A stretch of DNA of 40,589 nt, from the NCBI GenBank assembly GCA_028285215.1, contig JANQPZ010000288.1:1-40589 (forward strand), given 5' to 3'. The notes beneath the pieces were generated by a model, which worked only from the letters and a program-made list of their open reading frames with translations, was not told the origin of the DNA and did not search any database. Shown one piece after another: positions 32,779-40,589 of this stretch (its first letter is position 1; each line of letters opens with the position of its first letter). The DNA comes from Rhodovibrionaceae bacterium (GTDB lineage Bacteria; Pseudomonadota; Alphaproteobacteria; Kiloniellales; DSM-21159). The translations under genes were made by a program, and so were the position numbers.

Positions 32779-33504
32779 ATGCCCTACTTCTGCCATGACA
32801 ATCCGACGGTCCTGACCCTCGAAACCGCGGTGATCGAACAGCGCGGAACACTGGTCCGTCTCGCGGAAACGCCCTTTTATCCCGGTGGCGGCGGCCAGCT
32901 CCCGGATCGCGGGCAGCTCCGCTGGCCCGACGCTGCGGTTCCGGTCGTCGGCTTTCGGGAAATGGCCGGGCAGCTCTGGCTGGAGCTGTTGGAGGAGACC
33001 ATTCTGCCGCCCCGGCTTGCGGCCGTGGTCGATCCGGCATTCCGCGCTCGCCAGACACAGCTTCACAGCGATCTGCACATCGTCAACGCGCTGGTCTTCC
33101 GGCACTTCGACGGCGCTCTGGTGACAGGCGCCCAGATGAACGCCGACGGTACGGCGCGCATCGACTTCGACGTGCCGGGCGCCGACAGTGCCGCTCTGCG
33201 CGCTCTGGAACCGGAGATCAACGCCGTCATCCAACAAGATCTGCCGATCCGCTGCGACCGCATCCCGGTCGAGCAGGCGCGCCGGGAACCCGGTCTGCTG
33301 CGCTCGCAGTCCGTAGATCCGCCTGTCGACCCGGACGGCCGTCTGCGCGTGGTCGAGATCGTCGGCCTCGACCGTCAGGCCTGTGGCGGCACCCACTTGA
33401 GCTCTACCGGACAATCGCCCGCGATCAGGATCGTCAAAATCGACAACAAGGGTCGCAAGAACCGCCGTGTCCGGATCGCGCTGGAACCGGAGAACGAGGC
33501 CTGA
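32779..33504 (+). CDS. AlaX-type alanyl-tRNA editing protein
   Basis: This 241-residue free-standing editing domain is homologous to the second half of AlaRS. The zinc site reads HSDLH (His96, His100) and CGGTH (Cys202, His206), the HxxxH/CxxxH set of the family, and the N-terminal part has FYPGGGGQLPDRG. AlaX hydrolyses Ser-tRNA(Ala) or Gly-tRNA(Ala) in trans. The ATG at 32779 follows GGGAG. It ends 21 bases from the convergent cysNC gene, with no room for a long terminator between them. Confidence 0.92.
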   Translation: MPYFCHDNPTVLTLETAVIEQRGTLVRLAETPFYPGGGGQLPDRGQLRWPDAAVPVVGFREMAGQLWLELLEETILPPRLAAVVDPAFRARQTQLHSDLHIVNALVFRHFDGALVTGAQMNADGTARIDFDVPGADSAALRALEPEINAVIQQDLPIRCDRIPVEQARREPGLLRSQSVDPPVDPDGRLRVVEIVGLDRQACGGTHLSSTGQSPAIRIVKIDNKGRKNRRVRIALEPENEA

Positions 33505-33525
33505 CGGTCGCGGTCTTCCGACAGA

Positions 33526-35430
33526 TCAGCCGCGTTTCGGCGGATCGAAGGCGATGCGCGAGCGGCAGAACTCCAACAGTCGCTCCACGCCCTGTTCGAT
33601 GGAGAGTTCGCCGGTGTCGACAACGAAGTCGGGATCTCGCGGGGCTTCGTAGGGCGAACTGATGCCGGTGAAGTCGGTGATCTCGCCTGCCCGGGCCTTC
33701 TTATAGAGGCCCTTGGGGTCCCGCTCTTCGCAGGTTGCCAGATCGGCCGCCACGTAGATCTCGTGGAAGCCCCCTGGCACCAGACGTTCGGTCGCCGCCC
33801 GCGCCCGGTCGCGGTCGCTCTGGTAGGGCGAGATGAAGGCGGTGATACAGAGCGCACCGGCGTCCGCAAACAGCGCCGCCGCCTCGCCGACCCGGCGGAT
33901 GTTCTCCGCCCGGTCGTCGGGGGAAAAACCGAGGTTGGCGTTGAGCCCGCGCCGCACGTTGTCGCCGTCCAGAACGTAAACCTGGTAGCCGCGCTCGAAC
34001 AGCAGCCGCTCCAGCGCCATGGCCAGGGTCGACTTGCCCGCTCCCGACAGTCCGGTCAGCCAGATCACCCCACCCTTGTGGCCGCTGCGCGCCCAACGCT
34101 CCTCCCGCGAAACGCTGTGCTCGACCGAGAAGAGGTTGGAGGTCCGCACCGTCATCACGCTGCGCTGGTCGGGATAGCCCTCCATCGAGATCAGGCCGCC
34201 GCCGACCAGATCCAGGTCGTCGAGCAGCACGAACCGTCCGCTGTTCGGCAGGGCCTGCGCCTCATCGACCGCCATCAGCGCCCGGCTGCGCAGCACCGCC
34301 TCGCCGATGCCGTTGCGCTGCACCGCCTCGCCGCGCCGTCGTTCCAGGCTGTCGGTGTCAACCGTCTGCTCGATCGCCACAACCTCCACCGCATAGCGCG
34401 CGGTGCCGAGCTTGGCCGTCAGCTTGACGCCAGGCTCCAGAGGCTTGTGGCCGAGCCAGAACAGCGTCGCCTTGAAGACGTTGGTCAGTTGCGGCGGGCG
34501 CTCCTCGTGGCTCAGGACCTCGCCGCGCTCCAGGAAAAGCTGCTCCTCCAGCGTCAGCCCGACCGACTGGCCAGCATGGGCCTCCAACGGCGGATCCGCG
34601 TTCCAGGCCTCCAGGCTGCGCACCCGCGCCGTCTTGTTCGAGGGGCTGAACAGCACCGTGTCGCCGGCCCGCAGCACTCCGCTTTCAACCCGCCCGACCA
34701 AAATGCGGCGCTGGTCGAAGTGGTAGACGTCCTGAATCGGCAGGCGCAGCGGCTGCAGGCTCGGTCTGGTGACGCTGTGGAAGCGGTCCAACATCTGGAG
34801 CAGGCTTGGACCCTGGAACCACGACAGCTCCGGGCTCGGCTCCGCCACGTTGGCCCCGGCGCGCGCCGAGATCGGCAGGATCGCCGCCGGCTCGACCCCG
34901 ATTCCCGCCAGATAGTCGGTGACTTCCTGCGCCACCGCAGCGAACCGCCCCTGATCGTGGTCGACCAGATCCATCTTGTTGACCGCGACGGCAACCTGTT
35001 TCACGCCCAGCAGGTGTAGCAGATAGCCATGCCGGCGCGACTGCTCGCGTACCCCCTCCGCAGCGTCGATGACCAGGATCGCGGCGTCGGCCTCGGCCGC
35101 GCCGCTGACCATGTTCTTCAGGAACTCGCGGTGGCCCGGCGCGTCAATGATCACGTAGTCGCGCTTGTCCGTCTTGAAGCGGATCTGGGTGGTGTCGATG
35201 GTCACCGCCTGGTCGCGCTCCGCCTGGAAGGAGTCCAGCACGAAGGACCACTCCAGCTCCATGCCGCGCTTGGACGAAACCGCCTGCAGCTCCTCTAGCT
35301 TGCCCTCCGGCAGCGCGTCGGTGTCGTAAAGCAACCGCCCGACCAGGGTCGACTTGCCGTGGTCGACGTGGCCGACGACGACAAGCTTGAGCAGCTCCCG
35401 CGGAGCGGGATTGACGGGATGTTGGGTCAT
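33526..35430 (-). CDS. cysNC: Fused sulfate adenylyltransferase subunit 1 / adenylylsulfate kinase (CysN-CysC)
   Basis: This 634-residue fusion has a GTPase half with P-loop GHVDHGKST at 20-28, DAPGH at 96-100 and NKMD at 151-154, plus beta-barrel domains to about 435. The APS-kinase half has P-loop GLSGAGKST at 460-468 and [17 protein letters not shown]. With CysD it makes APS from sulfate and ATP, driven by GTP, and then PAPS. The GTPase half ([21 protein letters not shown]) reads closer to EF1A-like GTPases than the E. coli CysN I remember. The start is the ATG at 35428-35430; the frame runs on through cysD without meaning. It lies 16 bases after cysD. The fusion is NodQ-like. No cysH is in the window, so the PAPS may serve assimilation or sulfation. 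Confidence 0.93.
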   Translation of the reverse strand: MTQHPVNPAPRELLKLVVVGHVDHGKSTLVGRLLYDTDALPEGKLEELQAVSSKRGMELEWSFVLDSFQAERDQAVTIDTTQIRFKTDKRDYVIIDAPGHREFLKNMVSGAAEADAAILVIDAAEGVREQSRRHGYLLHLLGVKQVAVAVNKMDLVDHDQGRFAAVAQEVTDYLAGIGVEPAAILPISARAGANVAEPSPELSWFQGPSLLQMLDRFHSVTRPSLQPLRLPIQDVYHFDQRRILVGRVESGVLRAGDTVLFSPSNKTARVRSLEAWNADPPLEAHAGQSVGLTLEEQLFLERGEVLSHEERPPQLTNVFKATLFWLGHKPLEPGVKLTAKLGTARYAVEVVAIEQTVDTDSLERRRGEAVQRNGIGEAVLRSRALMAVDEAQALPNSGRFVLLDDLDLVGGGLISMEGYPDQRSVMTVRTSNLFSVEHSVSREERWARSGHKGGVIWLTGLSGAGKSTLAMALERLLFERGYQVYVLDGDNVRRGLNANLGFSPDDRAENIRRVGEAAALFADAGALCITAFISPYQSDRDRARAATERLVPGGFHEIYVAADLATCEERDPKGLYKKARAGEITDFTGISSPYEAPRDPDFVVDTGELSIEQGVERLLEFCRSRIAFDPPKRG

Positions 35431-35446
35431 GTCCGGGAAAACTCGA

Positions 35447-36241
35447 TCACATATAGCCGCTGGCGCGCAGACGCTCGAAGGCGTCCTCGCTGTCGTGGTC
35501 CATCGTCCGCCCCGCGCGCTCCGGCTGACGGGTCGTCTCCAGTTCGGCGATGATTTCCTCGATCGTCGCCGCGTCCGAGCGAATCGGCCGGGTGATGTCC
35601 TTCTCGCCCAGCGAGCGGTAGCGCCAACCGTCGCGCGCGAAGTAGAGCGGCACCACCGGAATGCCCTCGCGCTGGATGTAGCGCCAAATGTCCACTTCGG
35701 TCCAGGCCAGCAAGGGGTGGATGCGCAGGTGCGCTCCCGGCGGAATCTCCGTCTTGTACTGGTCCCAGAACTCCGCCGGCTGATCCTTGTAGTCCCAGGT
35801 GCCCGACTCGTCGCGCGGGCTGAACACCCGCTCCTTGCCGCGCACCGCCTGTTCGTCCCGCCGAATGCCCAGAAAGATCCCACGGAACCCCTGGTCGGCG
35901 ATGATCCGCTTCAGCCCCAGCGTCTTGCGCGCCGCATGCCGGGAGTTCAGCGGCAGGCTCGGATCCGTCTCTTCCAGTGCCGGGCAGTCGGCGTTGATGT
36001 AGCTGAGCCCCCAACTCTCCACATACTCGTCCCGGAAGGCATAGACCTCGTCCAGCTCGTTGCCGGTGTCCAGCAGCACCGCCGGAAAGGGCACACGGCC
36101 GAAGAAGGCCTTGCGCGCCAGCCAGATCATCACGTTTGAGTCCTTGCCCAACGACCAGAGCATCGACAAGGGCTCGACCCGCGCATAGGCCTCGCGCAGG
36201 ATGAAGATCGACTGAGATTCCAAGTGATCGAGACGGTCCAT
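35447..36241 (-). CDS. cysD: Sulfate adenylyltransferase subunit 2
   Basis: This 264-residue PP-loop ATP pyrophosphatase has [17 protein letters not shown] as the ATP-binding loop near the N-terminus, [23 protein letters not shown] in the middle, and [23 protein letters not shown] then [28 protein letters not shown] at the end, closing with GYM. It activates sulfate to APS with the cysNC product. It is shorter than the roughly 300 residues of E. coli CysD, and [19 protein letters not shown] replaces the usual HVDTGWKF-type stretch, so it is a divergent form. The ATG at 36239-36241 is chosen because the family start fits; the frame is open 45 codons upstream without family character. A 439-base leader precedes it. 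Confidence 0.92.
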   Translation of the reverse strand: MDRLDHLESQSIFILREAYARVEPLSMLWSLGKDSNVMIWLARKAFFGRVPFPAVLLDTGNELDEVYAFRDEYVESWGLSYINADCPALEETDPSLPLNSRHAARKTLGLKRIIADQGFRGIFLGIRRDEQAVRGKERVFSPRDESGTWDYKDQPAEFWDQYKTEIPPGAHLRIHPLLAWTEVDIWRYIQREGIPVVPLYFARDGWRYRSLGEKDITRPIRSDAATIEEIIAELETTRQPERAGRTMDHDSEDAFERLRASGYM

Positions 36242-36680
36242 CGCGGCCTTTTCGGGAGTTGCGGTCCTATCCGACGGAGAAATCCGGGGTACGACCTGGG
36301 AATTTGGAGACAGGCTGAGATCAGCGCGCTTGTCATAGAGACGTGGGGGGCGGCACCGCAAGAGACGATTTCGCACCCCAGCGGCGGGCGTTGAGGCAAA
36401 AACCTGCAGTCCAAGCGGCAGGCTTCGCCTTCAGCCCGGCAGGTTTAGGCTCCGCAACGGCGCGCCGCAACCCTCGGCGTCCCGGGACTGTCACGGCAAG
36501 ATCGACAGCTCTTGGCCGTCCGCACCCAGGAAAACACAATCCAAGCGTGCATCGAGGCAGATCGGGGCGTGGGTCTGCCTAGAATCCGACCGCGAAGACG
36601 ATCCGGCTGCAAGCCTAAGATTAGACAGCGGTTCACGTCCTATGCGAAACCGAAGCGCTTCCGCGTAGGATGATCGCGCT
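36242..36680. other. 439-base region without a recognised gene; cysD leader
   Basis: This holds the upstream region of cysDNC, the terminator-like hairpin at 36400-36446 and, at its far end, the second palindromic repeat. A 79-codon plus-strand frame here (36343-36582) is Arg- and Pro-rich and looks like noise. I see no clear protein gene or tRNA. Confidence 0.5.
36400..36446 (-). terminator. Terminator-like hairpin in the cysD leader
   Basis: On the minus strand AAACCTGC (36439-36446) pairs with GCAGGTTT (36400-36407), followed by further Ts. An inner GGCT/AGCC pair sits in the long loop. It lies about 160 bases before the cysD ATG, so it could end read-through from upstream or act as an attenuator. 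The loop of 31 bases makes this uncertain. Confidence 0.35.
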
Positions 36681-36683
36681 CTA
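36631..36683 (-). repeat. Dispersed palindromic repeat, copy 2
   Basis: Read on the minus strand, this copy starts at the TAG stop (36681-36683) of the FMO gene and runs AGCGCGATC, a stem-loop with the shared core GCGGAAGCGCTTCG, and GACGTGAAC. It matches copy 1 at 42 of 53 positions. Two adjacent stem pairs have changed on both sides (T-A to C-G and C-G to T-A), which keeps the fold. The stem has three mismatches and one G-T pair. Confidence 0.7.
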
Positions 36684-38483
36684 GCTCAGGTGACGTACCG
36701 CCCTCATGCCCCAGACAGGCGTCGGGATGTCCACTTGGCGCGCCTTGAGCTGCAGTGACAGGAACTGCGAGTAGTGGCGCGACTGGTGCAGGTTGCCGCC
36801 GTGGAACCAGAGCGCTTCCTGGTGAGTGGGTTTCCACATGTTGCGCTCCTCGCCTTCCCAAGGGCCGGGGTCCTTGGTGGTGCCGGACCCCAGGCCCCAG
36901 CACTTGCCGACCCTGTCCGCCACCTCCTGGCTGATCAGGTCGGCTGCCCAGCCGTTCATCGAACCGTAGCCGGTGGCGTAGACGACGAGGTCGGCGGGCA
37001 GTTCGGTCCCGTCCTTCAGGATCACGGCGTCTTCGGTCAGGCGATCCACGTCCGAGCCGGACTTAAGGCGAATCTTACCGTCGATGATCAACTGGCTGGC
37101 GCCCACGTCGATGTAGTAGCCCGAGCCGCGGCGCAGGTACTTCATGAAGAGCCCTGTGCCGTCGTCGCCCCAGTCCAGCATAAAACCCGCCTTCTCAAGG
37201 CCCGCGTAGAAATCTGCGTCAAGCTCGCGGATGGTGTCGTAGATCGGTTTCTGGAAATCGGGCAGCAGGCCGTAGGGAATCGAGGCGAAGATCAGATCGG
37301 CCTTGTCGGTGGTGATGCCGTTGGCCAGCGCCTGCTCGGAATAGAGCGCCCCCAGCCCGTGCTCCATCAAGGGCTCTGAACGCACGATGTGCGTTGAGGA
37401 GCGCTGCACCATGGTGACGTTCGCCCCGGCCTCCCACAAGGCCGCGCAGATGTCGTGGGCCGAGTTGTTGGAGCCGATCACCACGACCTTCTTACCGATG
37501 TAGGCATCCGGCCCCGGATGCTGGGAGGAGTGATGCTGTTCGCCCTTGAAGACCTCCTGGCCCGGAAAGACCGGCAGGTTCGGTTTGCCCGACATGCCGG
37601 TGGCCAGCACGAGCTGCTTGGGACGCAGCAGAACCTCCTCACCGTTGCGGCGGACCCGCAGCTCCCACTCCTTCTCGTCGTCGTTCCACCGGGCCTGCTC
37701 CGCCAGCGTGCCGCCCCAGTAGTTCAGCTCCATCACCCGCGTGTACATCTCGAGCCAGTCGCCGATCTTGTCCTTGGGCGAGAAGACGGGCCAGTTCTCC
37801 GGGAAGGGGATGTAGGGCAGATGGTCGTACCAGACCGGGTCGTGCAGGCAGAGCGACTTGTAGCGCTTGCGCCAGCTGTCCCCGGGCCGCTCGTTCTTCT
37901 CGACGATGATCGTCGGCACATCGAGCTGACGCAGCCGGGCGCCCAGCGCGATCCCGCCCTGACCGCCACCGACGATCACCACGTAGGGCTGGATCTCTCT
38001 GCCGAGCTCGGCATCTTCCTCGGCGCGCTGCTCGGCCCAGGTCTTGCGTGCCCGGTCGGCACCATGCGCGACACCCTTGGGACGCGACGGGCCGCGCCGC
38101 TCTTCATGGCCCTTCAGTTCCTTCAGCGTTGTCAGCAAGGTCCAGATCTTGCCGTCGCGAATGCGGACATGGCCGTGCCCACGTCCCGCGCCGGTCTCGA
38201 AATCGATCCAGGCCTGCAGGAACCCGCCGCCGTCCTCGGCCTCCTCGCCCGGCGTGATGCTCCAGCCGCGCGGCACGATGTCGGCGAGCTGATCGCGCAG
38301 CATCTCCGCGACCTCCTCGCGCCCCTCCATGGTGCGGATATTCCAGGTGAAGGCCACCAGATCGCGCCAGTAGCCCTCCGGTTCGAACAGCGCGGCGGCC
38401 GCCTGCACGTCGCCTTCGGTCAGGGCAGCCTCGAGATCGCCCAGCACCTTGTTCACGGCCAGGTTCGGGGTCGTGTCCAGCAT
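36681..38483 (-). CDS. NTF2-like domain fused to flavin-containing monooxygenase
   Basis: This 600-residue protein has an N-terminal SnoaL/NTF2-like domain (residues 1-130: ALTEGDVQAAAALFEPEGYWRDLVAFTWNI, FLQAWIDFETGAGRGHGHVRI) followed by a flavoprotein monooxygenase. The FAD motif is VIVGGGQGGIALGARL near 170-185, KRYKSLCLHDPVWYDHLPYIPFPENWP is the FMO signature region, and the NADP motif is VVVIGSNNSAHDICAALWEAG. YATGYGSMNGW follows near the end. It resembles YUCCA-like and soil-bacterial FMOs; the substrate may be an amine, a ketone or an indole compound. GGAGG at 6 bases precedes the ATG at 38481-38483. It stands alone, 163 bases from the BKACE gene. The NTF2 fusion recurs in this FMO group as I recall. 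Confidence 0.9.
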   Translation of the reverse strand: MLDTTPNLAVNKVLGDLEAALTEGDVQAAAALFEPEGYWRDLVAFTWNIRTMEGREEVAEMLRDQLADIVPRGWSITPGEEAEDGGGFLQAWIDFETGAGRGHGHVRIRDGKIWTLLTTLKELKGHEERRGPSRPKGVAHGADRARKTWAEQRAEEDAELGREIQPYVVIVGGGQGGIALGARLRQLDVPTIIVEKNERPGDSWRKRYKSLCLHDPVWYDHLPYIPFPENWPVFSPKDKIGDWLEMYTRVMELNYWGGTLAEQARWNDDEKEWELRVRRNGEEVLLRPKQLVLATGMSGKPNLPVFPGQEVFKGEQHHSSQHPGPDAYIGKKVVVIGSNNSAHDICAALWEAGANVTMVQRSSTHIVRSEPLMEHGLGALYSEQALANGITTDKADLIFASIPYGLLPDFQKPIYDTIRELDADFYAGLEKAGFMLDWGDDGTGLFMKYLRRGSGYYIDVGASQLIIDGKIRLKSGSDVDRLTEDAVILKDGTELPADLVVYATGYGSMNGWAADLISQEVADRVGKCWGLGSGTTKDPGPWEGEERNMWKPTHQEALWFHGGNLHQSRHYSQFLSLQLKARQVDIPTPVWGMRAVRHLS

Positions 38484-38571
38484 ATGTTCCTCCCGGTTAT
38501 CGGTATGCGAGCGCTTGTGCCGCGCCTGATCCGATAATTGAGGCAAGCTCGCCGCCGCTTGTCCAGAGACC

Positions 38572-38587
38572 TCTGGAGAACTGCTGT
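38572..38587. promoter_or_regulatory. 16-base palindrome upstream of the FMO gene
   Basis: TCCAGAGACCTCTGGA has perfect 7-base arms around AC, about 90 bases upstream of the FMO start and 60 bases past the BKACE stop codon. It could be an operator or part of a weak terminator. No regulator gene is adjacent. Confidence 0.3.
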
Positions 38588-38646
38588 CAGTTCGAGAGCT
38601 GCGACAAATCGCGTCTACGGAGCGGCGCCTGGAGGACGAGGGCGCC

Positions 38647-39576
38647 CTAGAAGGCCACGCGGTCGCCGCCCTTCAGACCTAGGGCCTGACGCGCCTCCTC
38701 AGGCGTCGCAATCTCCAGCGAGAGGCCCTCCAGAATGGCCCGGATGCGTTCGACCTGTTCGGCATTGGAGGTCGCCAGGCGGCCCGGACCGAGGAACAGG
38801 CTGTCCTCCAGGCCGACACGCACATTGCCGCCGAGGGCCGCCGCCACGGTGATCAGAGGCACCTGATGGCGGCCGGCGCCGAGCACGGAGAAACGGTAAT
38901 CGTCGCCGAACAGCTTGTCGGCGATACGCTTCATGTGCGTTAGGTTCTCCGGATCGGCGCCGATGCCACCCAGGATCCCGAGCACGAACTGAATGAAGTA
39001 GGGGGGCTCGACCAGCCCGCGCTCCGCGAAGTGTTTCAGGGTGTAGAGATGGCCGACGTCATAGCACTCGAACTCGAAGCGTGTGCCCCGTGCACCGCCT
39101 AGACTTGAGAGAATCTCCTCGATATCCGCAAAGGTGTTCTGGAAGACCCGGCTGCGCGTGGCCTCCAACAGCTCTGGTTCCCAGTCGAAACGCCAGGTCT
39201 CGATCTTCTCCTTCACGGGAAAGAGGGCGAAGTTCATCGAGCCCATGTTCAGAGAACACATCTCCGGCGCGGCCCAGCGGGAAGCCGCCAGACGCTCCGC
39301 CAGCGACATCAGCGAGCTGCCGCCCGTAGAGATATTGATGACGGCCTCGGTGGCCTGCTTGATGCGCGGGAGGAACTGCGCGAAGACTTCGGGATCGGCC
39401 GTCGGGCGCCCGTCCTGCGGATCGCGGGCATGGAGATGCAGGATCGAGGCGCCAGCCTCGGCCGCAGCAACCGACTGCTCGACGATCTGATCGGGCGTCC
39501 AGGGCAGATGGGGACTCATGCTCGGCGTATGGGCCGAGCCGGTAACGGCGCAAGTGACGATGACCTTCTGCGTCAC
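38647..39576 (-). CDS. Beta-keto acid cleavage enzyme (BKACE/KCE family)
   Basis: This 309-residue TIM-barrel enzyme has the zinc motif HLHARDPQDGR (His-x-His), SLNMGSMNF, the region FECYDVGHLYTLKHFAERG and the C-terminal GGNVRVGLEDSLFLGPG with the catalytic Glu. Family enzymes condense a beta-keto acid with acetyl-CoA and release acetoacetate plus a new CoA ester. Known substrates include 3-keto-5-aminohexanoate (lysine fermentation) and dehydrocarnitine. The start is the GTG at 39574-39576 with GGAGG at 6 bases. It lies 51 bases after an aminotransferase gene on the same strand; the pair suggests catabolism of an amino acid through a keto acid. The substrate is not fixed by sequence. Confidence 0.9.
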   Translation of the reverse strand: MTQKVIVTCAVTGSAHTPSMSPHLPWTPDQIVEQSVAAAEAGASILHLHARDPQDGRPTADPEVFAQFLPRIKQATEAVINISTGGSSLMSLAERLAASRWAAPEMCSLNMGSMNFALFPVKEKIETWRFDWEPELLEATRSRVFQNTFADIEEILSSLGGARGTRFEFECYDVGHLYTLKHFAERGLVEPPYFIQFVLGILGGIGADPENLTHMKRIADKLFGDDYRFSVLGAGRHQVPLITVAAALGGNVRVGLEDSLFLGPGRLATSNAEQVERIRAILEGLSLEIATPEEARQALGLKGGDRVAF

Positions 39577-39627
39577 GCCTTTCCTCCCGTGTTGTTATTG
39601 TTGCGACCTGCTGCCTTGCCCGATCCG

Positions 39628-40589
39628 CTAGCTGCCACGCGCAACCGGCAGTCCGAGTTCCTCGGCCAGGGCGTCAAGCGCCTCGGCCAGCAGACCGACA
39701 ATCTCCTCCACCTGTTCAGCCGTGACGATCAGCGGTGGACAGACCAGGATGTGGTCGCCGGCCGTGCCGCCGCGGCTGCGGCGCGAGTAGACAATCAGGC
39801 CGCGCGCGTAGGCCAGCTCCACCAGACGGCTGTGGGCCTGCCACTCCGGCGGCAGCGGCTGCATGGTGTCGCGATCGGCGACCAGTTCGATGGCGAGCAA
39901 CAGGCCCTTGCCGCGGACGTCGCCGATGAAGGGATAGCGCTGCATCAGGCCGCCGAGGCGGGCCTTCAGATCCGCACCGCGCAGGGCCGCGTTGCCGACC
40001 AGCTGCTGCGCCTCGATCTCTTGCAGTACGGCGAGACCGGCCGCACAGGCCAAGGGATTGCCGGCATAGGTGAAGCCGTGCAGGAAGCCGCCCGCCTCCA
40101 GCACCGGCTCGACCATCCAGCCCGGCGCCACCATCGCGCCCAGCGGCATGTAACCGGCGGCGAAGCCTTTCGACAGCGAGATCAGATCGGGTGTCGGCGT
40201 CCAGTGATCGCCGCCCAGAAAGCGGCCGGTCCGCCCGGCCCCGCTCATCACCTCGTCGTAAATCAGCAACACACCGTAACGGTCGCAGATTTCGCGAATG
40301 CGCGGGTAGTAGCTGTCCGGCGCCACGAGGGCACCGGTCGAGGCGCCGCCGATGGGCTCCATGATGAAGGCCAGCACCGTCTCCGGGCCCTGGGCCAGAA
40401 TCTCGCGCTCCAGGAAGTCGGCATAGCGCCGGCCGCGCTGTTCGTCGCTCAGGTCGTCCCGGTCGAGATGCACGGCCGGCGCCGGAATCTGCGGCATGGT
40501 CTGCATCATCGGCCGGAAAGGCTCTGTCAGCGGCGTATAGCCGGTGACCGCCAGGGCGCCGAGGGTGCCACCGTGATAGGAGGGAAAGC
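39628..40589 (-). CDS. Class III aminotransferase, PLP-dependent (5' end outside the window)
   Basis: About 319 residues of the C-terminal part of an omega-amino acid or diamine aminotransferase. The frame is open to the window edge; the first visible stretch FPSYHGGTLGALAVTGYTPLTEPF is the family region before the cofactor site. LLIYDEVMSGAGRTGRF carries the Asp that binds the PLP ring nitrogen, and LISLSKGFAAGYMPLGAM carries the Schiff-base Lys. An internal ATG at 40507-40509 is not the true start. It is followed after 51 bases by the BKACE gene and would feed it a keto acid, or use a related omega-amino acid. The class is clear, the substrate open. Confidence 0.92.
   Translation of the reverse strand, partial: FPSYHGGTLGALAVTGYTPLTEPFRPMMQTMPQIPAPAVHLDRDDLSDEQRGRRYADFLEREILAQGPETVLAFIMEPIGGASTGALVAPDSYYPRIREICDRYGVLLIYDEVMSGAGRTGRFLGGDHWTPTPDLISLSKGFAAGYMPLGAMVAPGWMVEPVLEAGGFLHGFTYAGNPLACAAGLAVLQEIEAQQLVGNAALRGADLKARLGGLMQRYPFIGDVRGKGLLLAIELVADRDTMQPLPPEWQAHSRLVELAYARGLIVYSRRSRGGTAGDHILVCPPLIVTAEQVEEIVGLLAEALDALAEELGLPVARGS

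Noticed and set aside
36343-36582. A 79-codon plus-strand frame in the cysD leader
   Set aside because: Arg-, Pro- and Gly-rich composition, no ribosome site and overlap with the terminator-like hairpin suggest it is not coding.
1-40589. Search for mobile elements, CRISPR arrays, tRNA and rRNA genes
   Set aside because: No transposase, integrase, regular spacer-repeat pattern or recognisable tRNA cloverleaf was seen by eye. A tRNAscan or CRISPR finder run would be needed to exclude weak cases.

Overview
The window looks like a chromosomal segment of a high-GC alphaproteobacterium, probably a marine or soil heterotroph of the Rhodospirillales in the broad sense. This rests on the GC-rich codon use, long same-strand operons with ATGA-type overlaps, and gene families common in that group (SoxBDAG, PotABCD-like transporters, cyanide-insensitive-type cydAB, DUF1127, BKACE). 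The taxon is inferred, not proven. No rRNA, tRNA, insertion sequence, phage or CRISPR array was recognised. Both window edges cut genes: a molybdenum hydroxylase at the left and a class III aminotransferase at the right.

Region 1 (1-13.2 kb) is a long minus-strand catabolic block under a divergent LysR regulator. It runs soxB-soxD-soxA-soxG (heterotetrameric sarcosine oxidase), a deiminase/DDAH-fold guanidino hydrolase, a polyamine-type ABC importer (binding protein, ATPase, two permeases), a nitrilase-superfamily C-N hydrolase, a GFA-domain protein and a 48-residue membrane protein. Deiminase, carbamoyl-type amidase, N-methyl amine oxidase and importer together suggest uptake and stepwise breakdown of an N-methylated guanidino compound. 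This is the best candidate here for an undescribed pathway.

Region 2 (13.2-18.3 kb) is a sulfide/persulfide module: an ETHE1-like metallo-hydrolase, a DUF442-SQR fusion and a SulP anion transporter, with a YtoQ protein upstream. Region 3 (18.3-26.7 kb) holds an RND efflux adaptor and pump, a TMEM165/GDT1-type membrane protein behind what reads as a yybP-ykoY manganese riboswitch, and a GbsR-like regulator with cydA-cydB behind a nested palindromic operator.

Region 4 (26.7-33.5 kb) is mixed: an FrhB/BciB-like iron-sulfur flavoprotein, an unusually long DUF1127 protein, a GcvA-like LysR regulator, a YcaQ-type DNA glycosylase, an SDR oxidoreductase, an AraC regulator and an AlaX-type editing protein. 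Region 5 (33.5-40.6 kb) holds cysD and a fused cysNC (PAPS synthesis) behind a 439-base leader, an NTF2-FMO fusion, a BKACE enzyme and the partial aminotransferase.

A palindromic repeat of about 53 bases occurs twice (473-525 and 36631-36683). Each copy begins at the stop codon of the preceding gene, and compensatory base changes preserve the stem.
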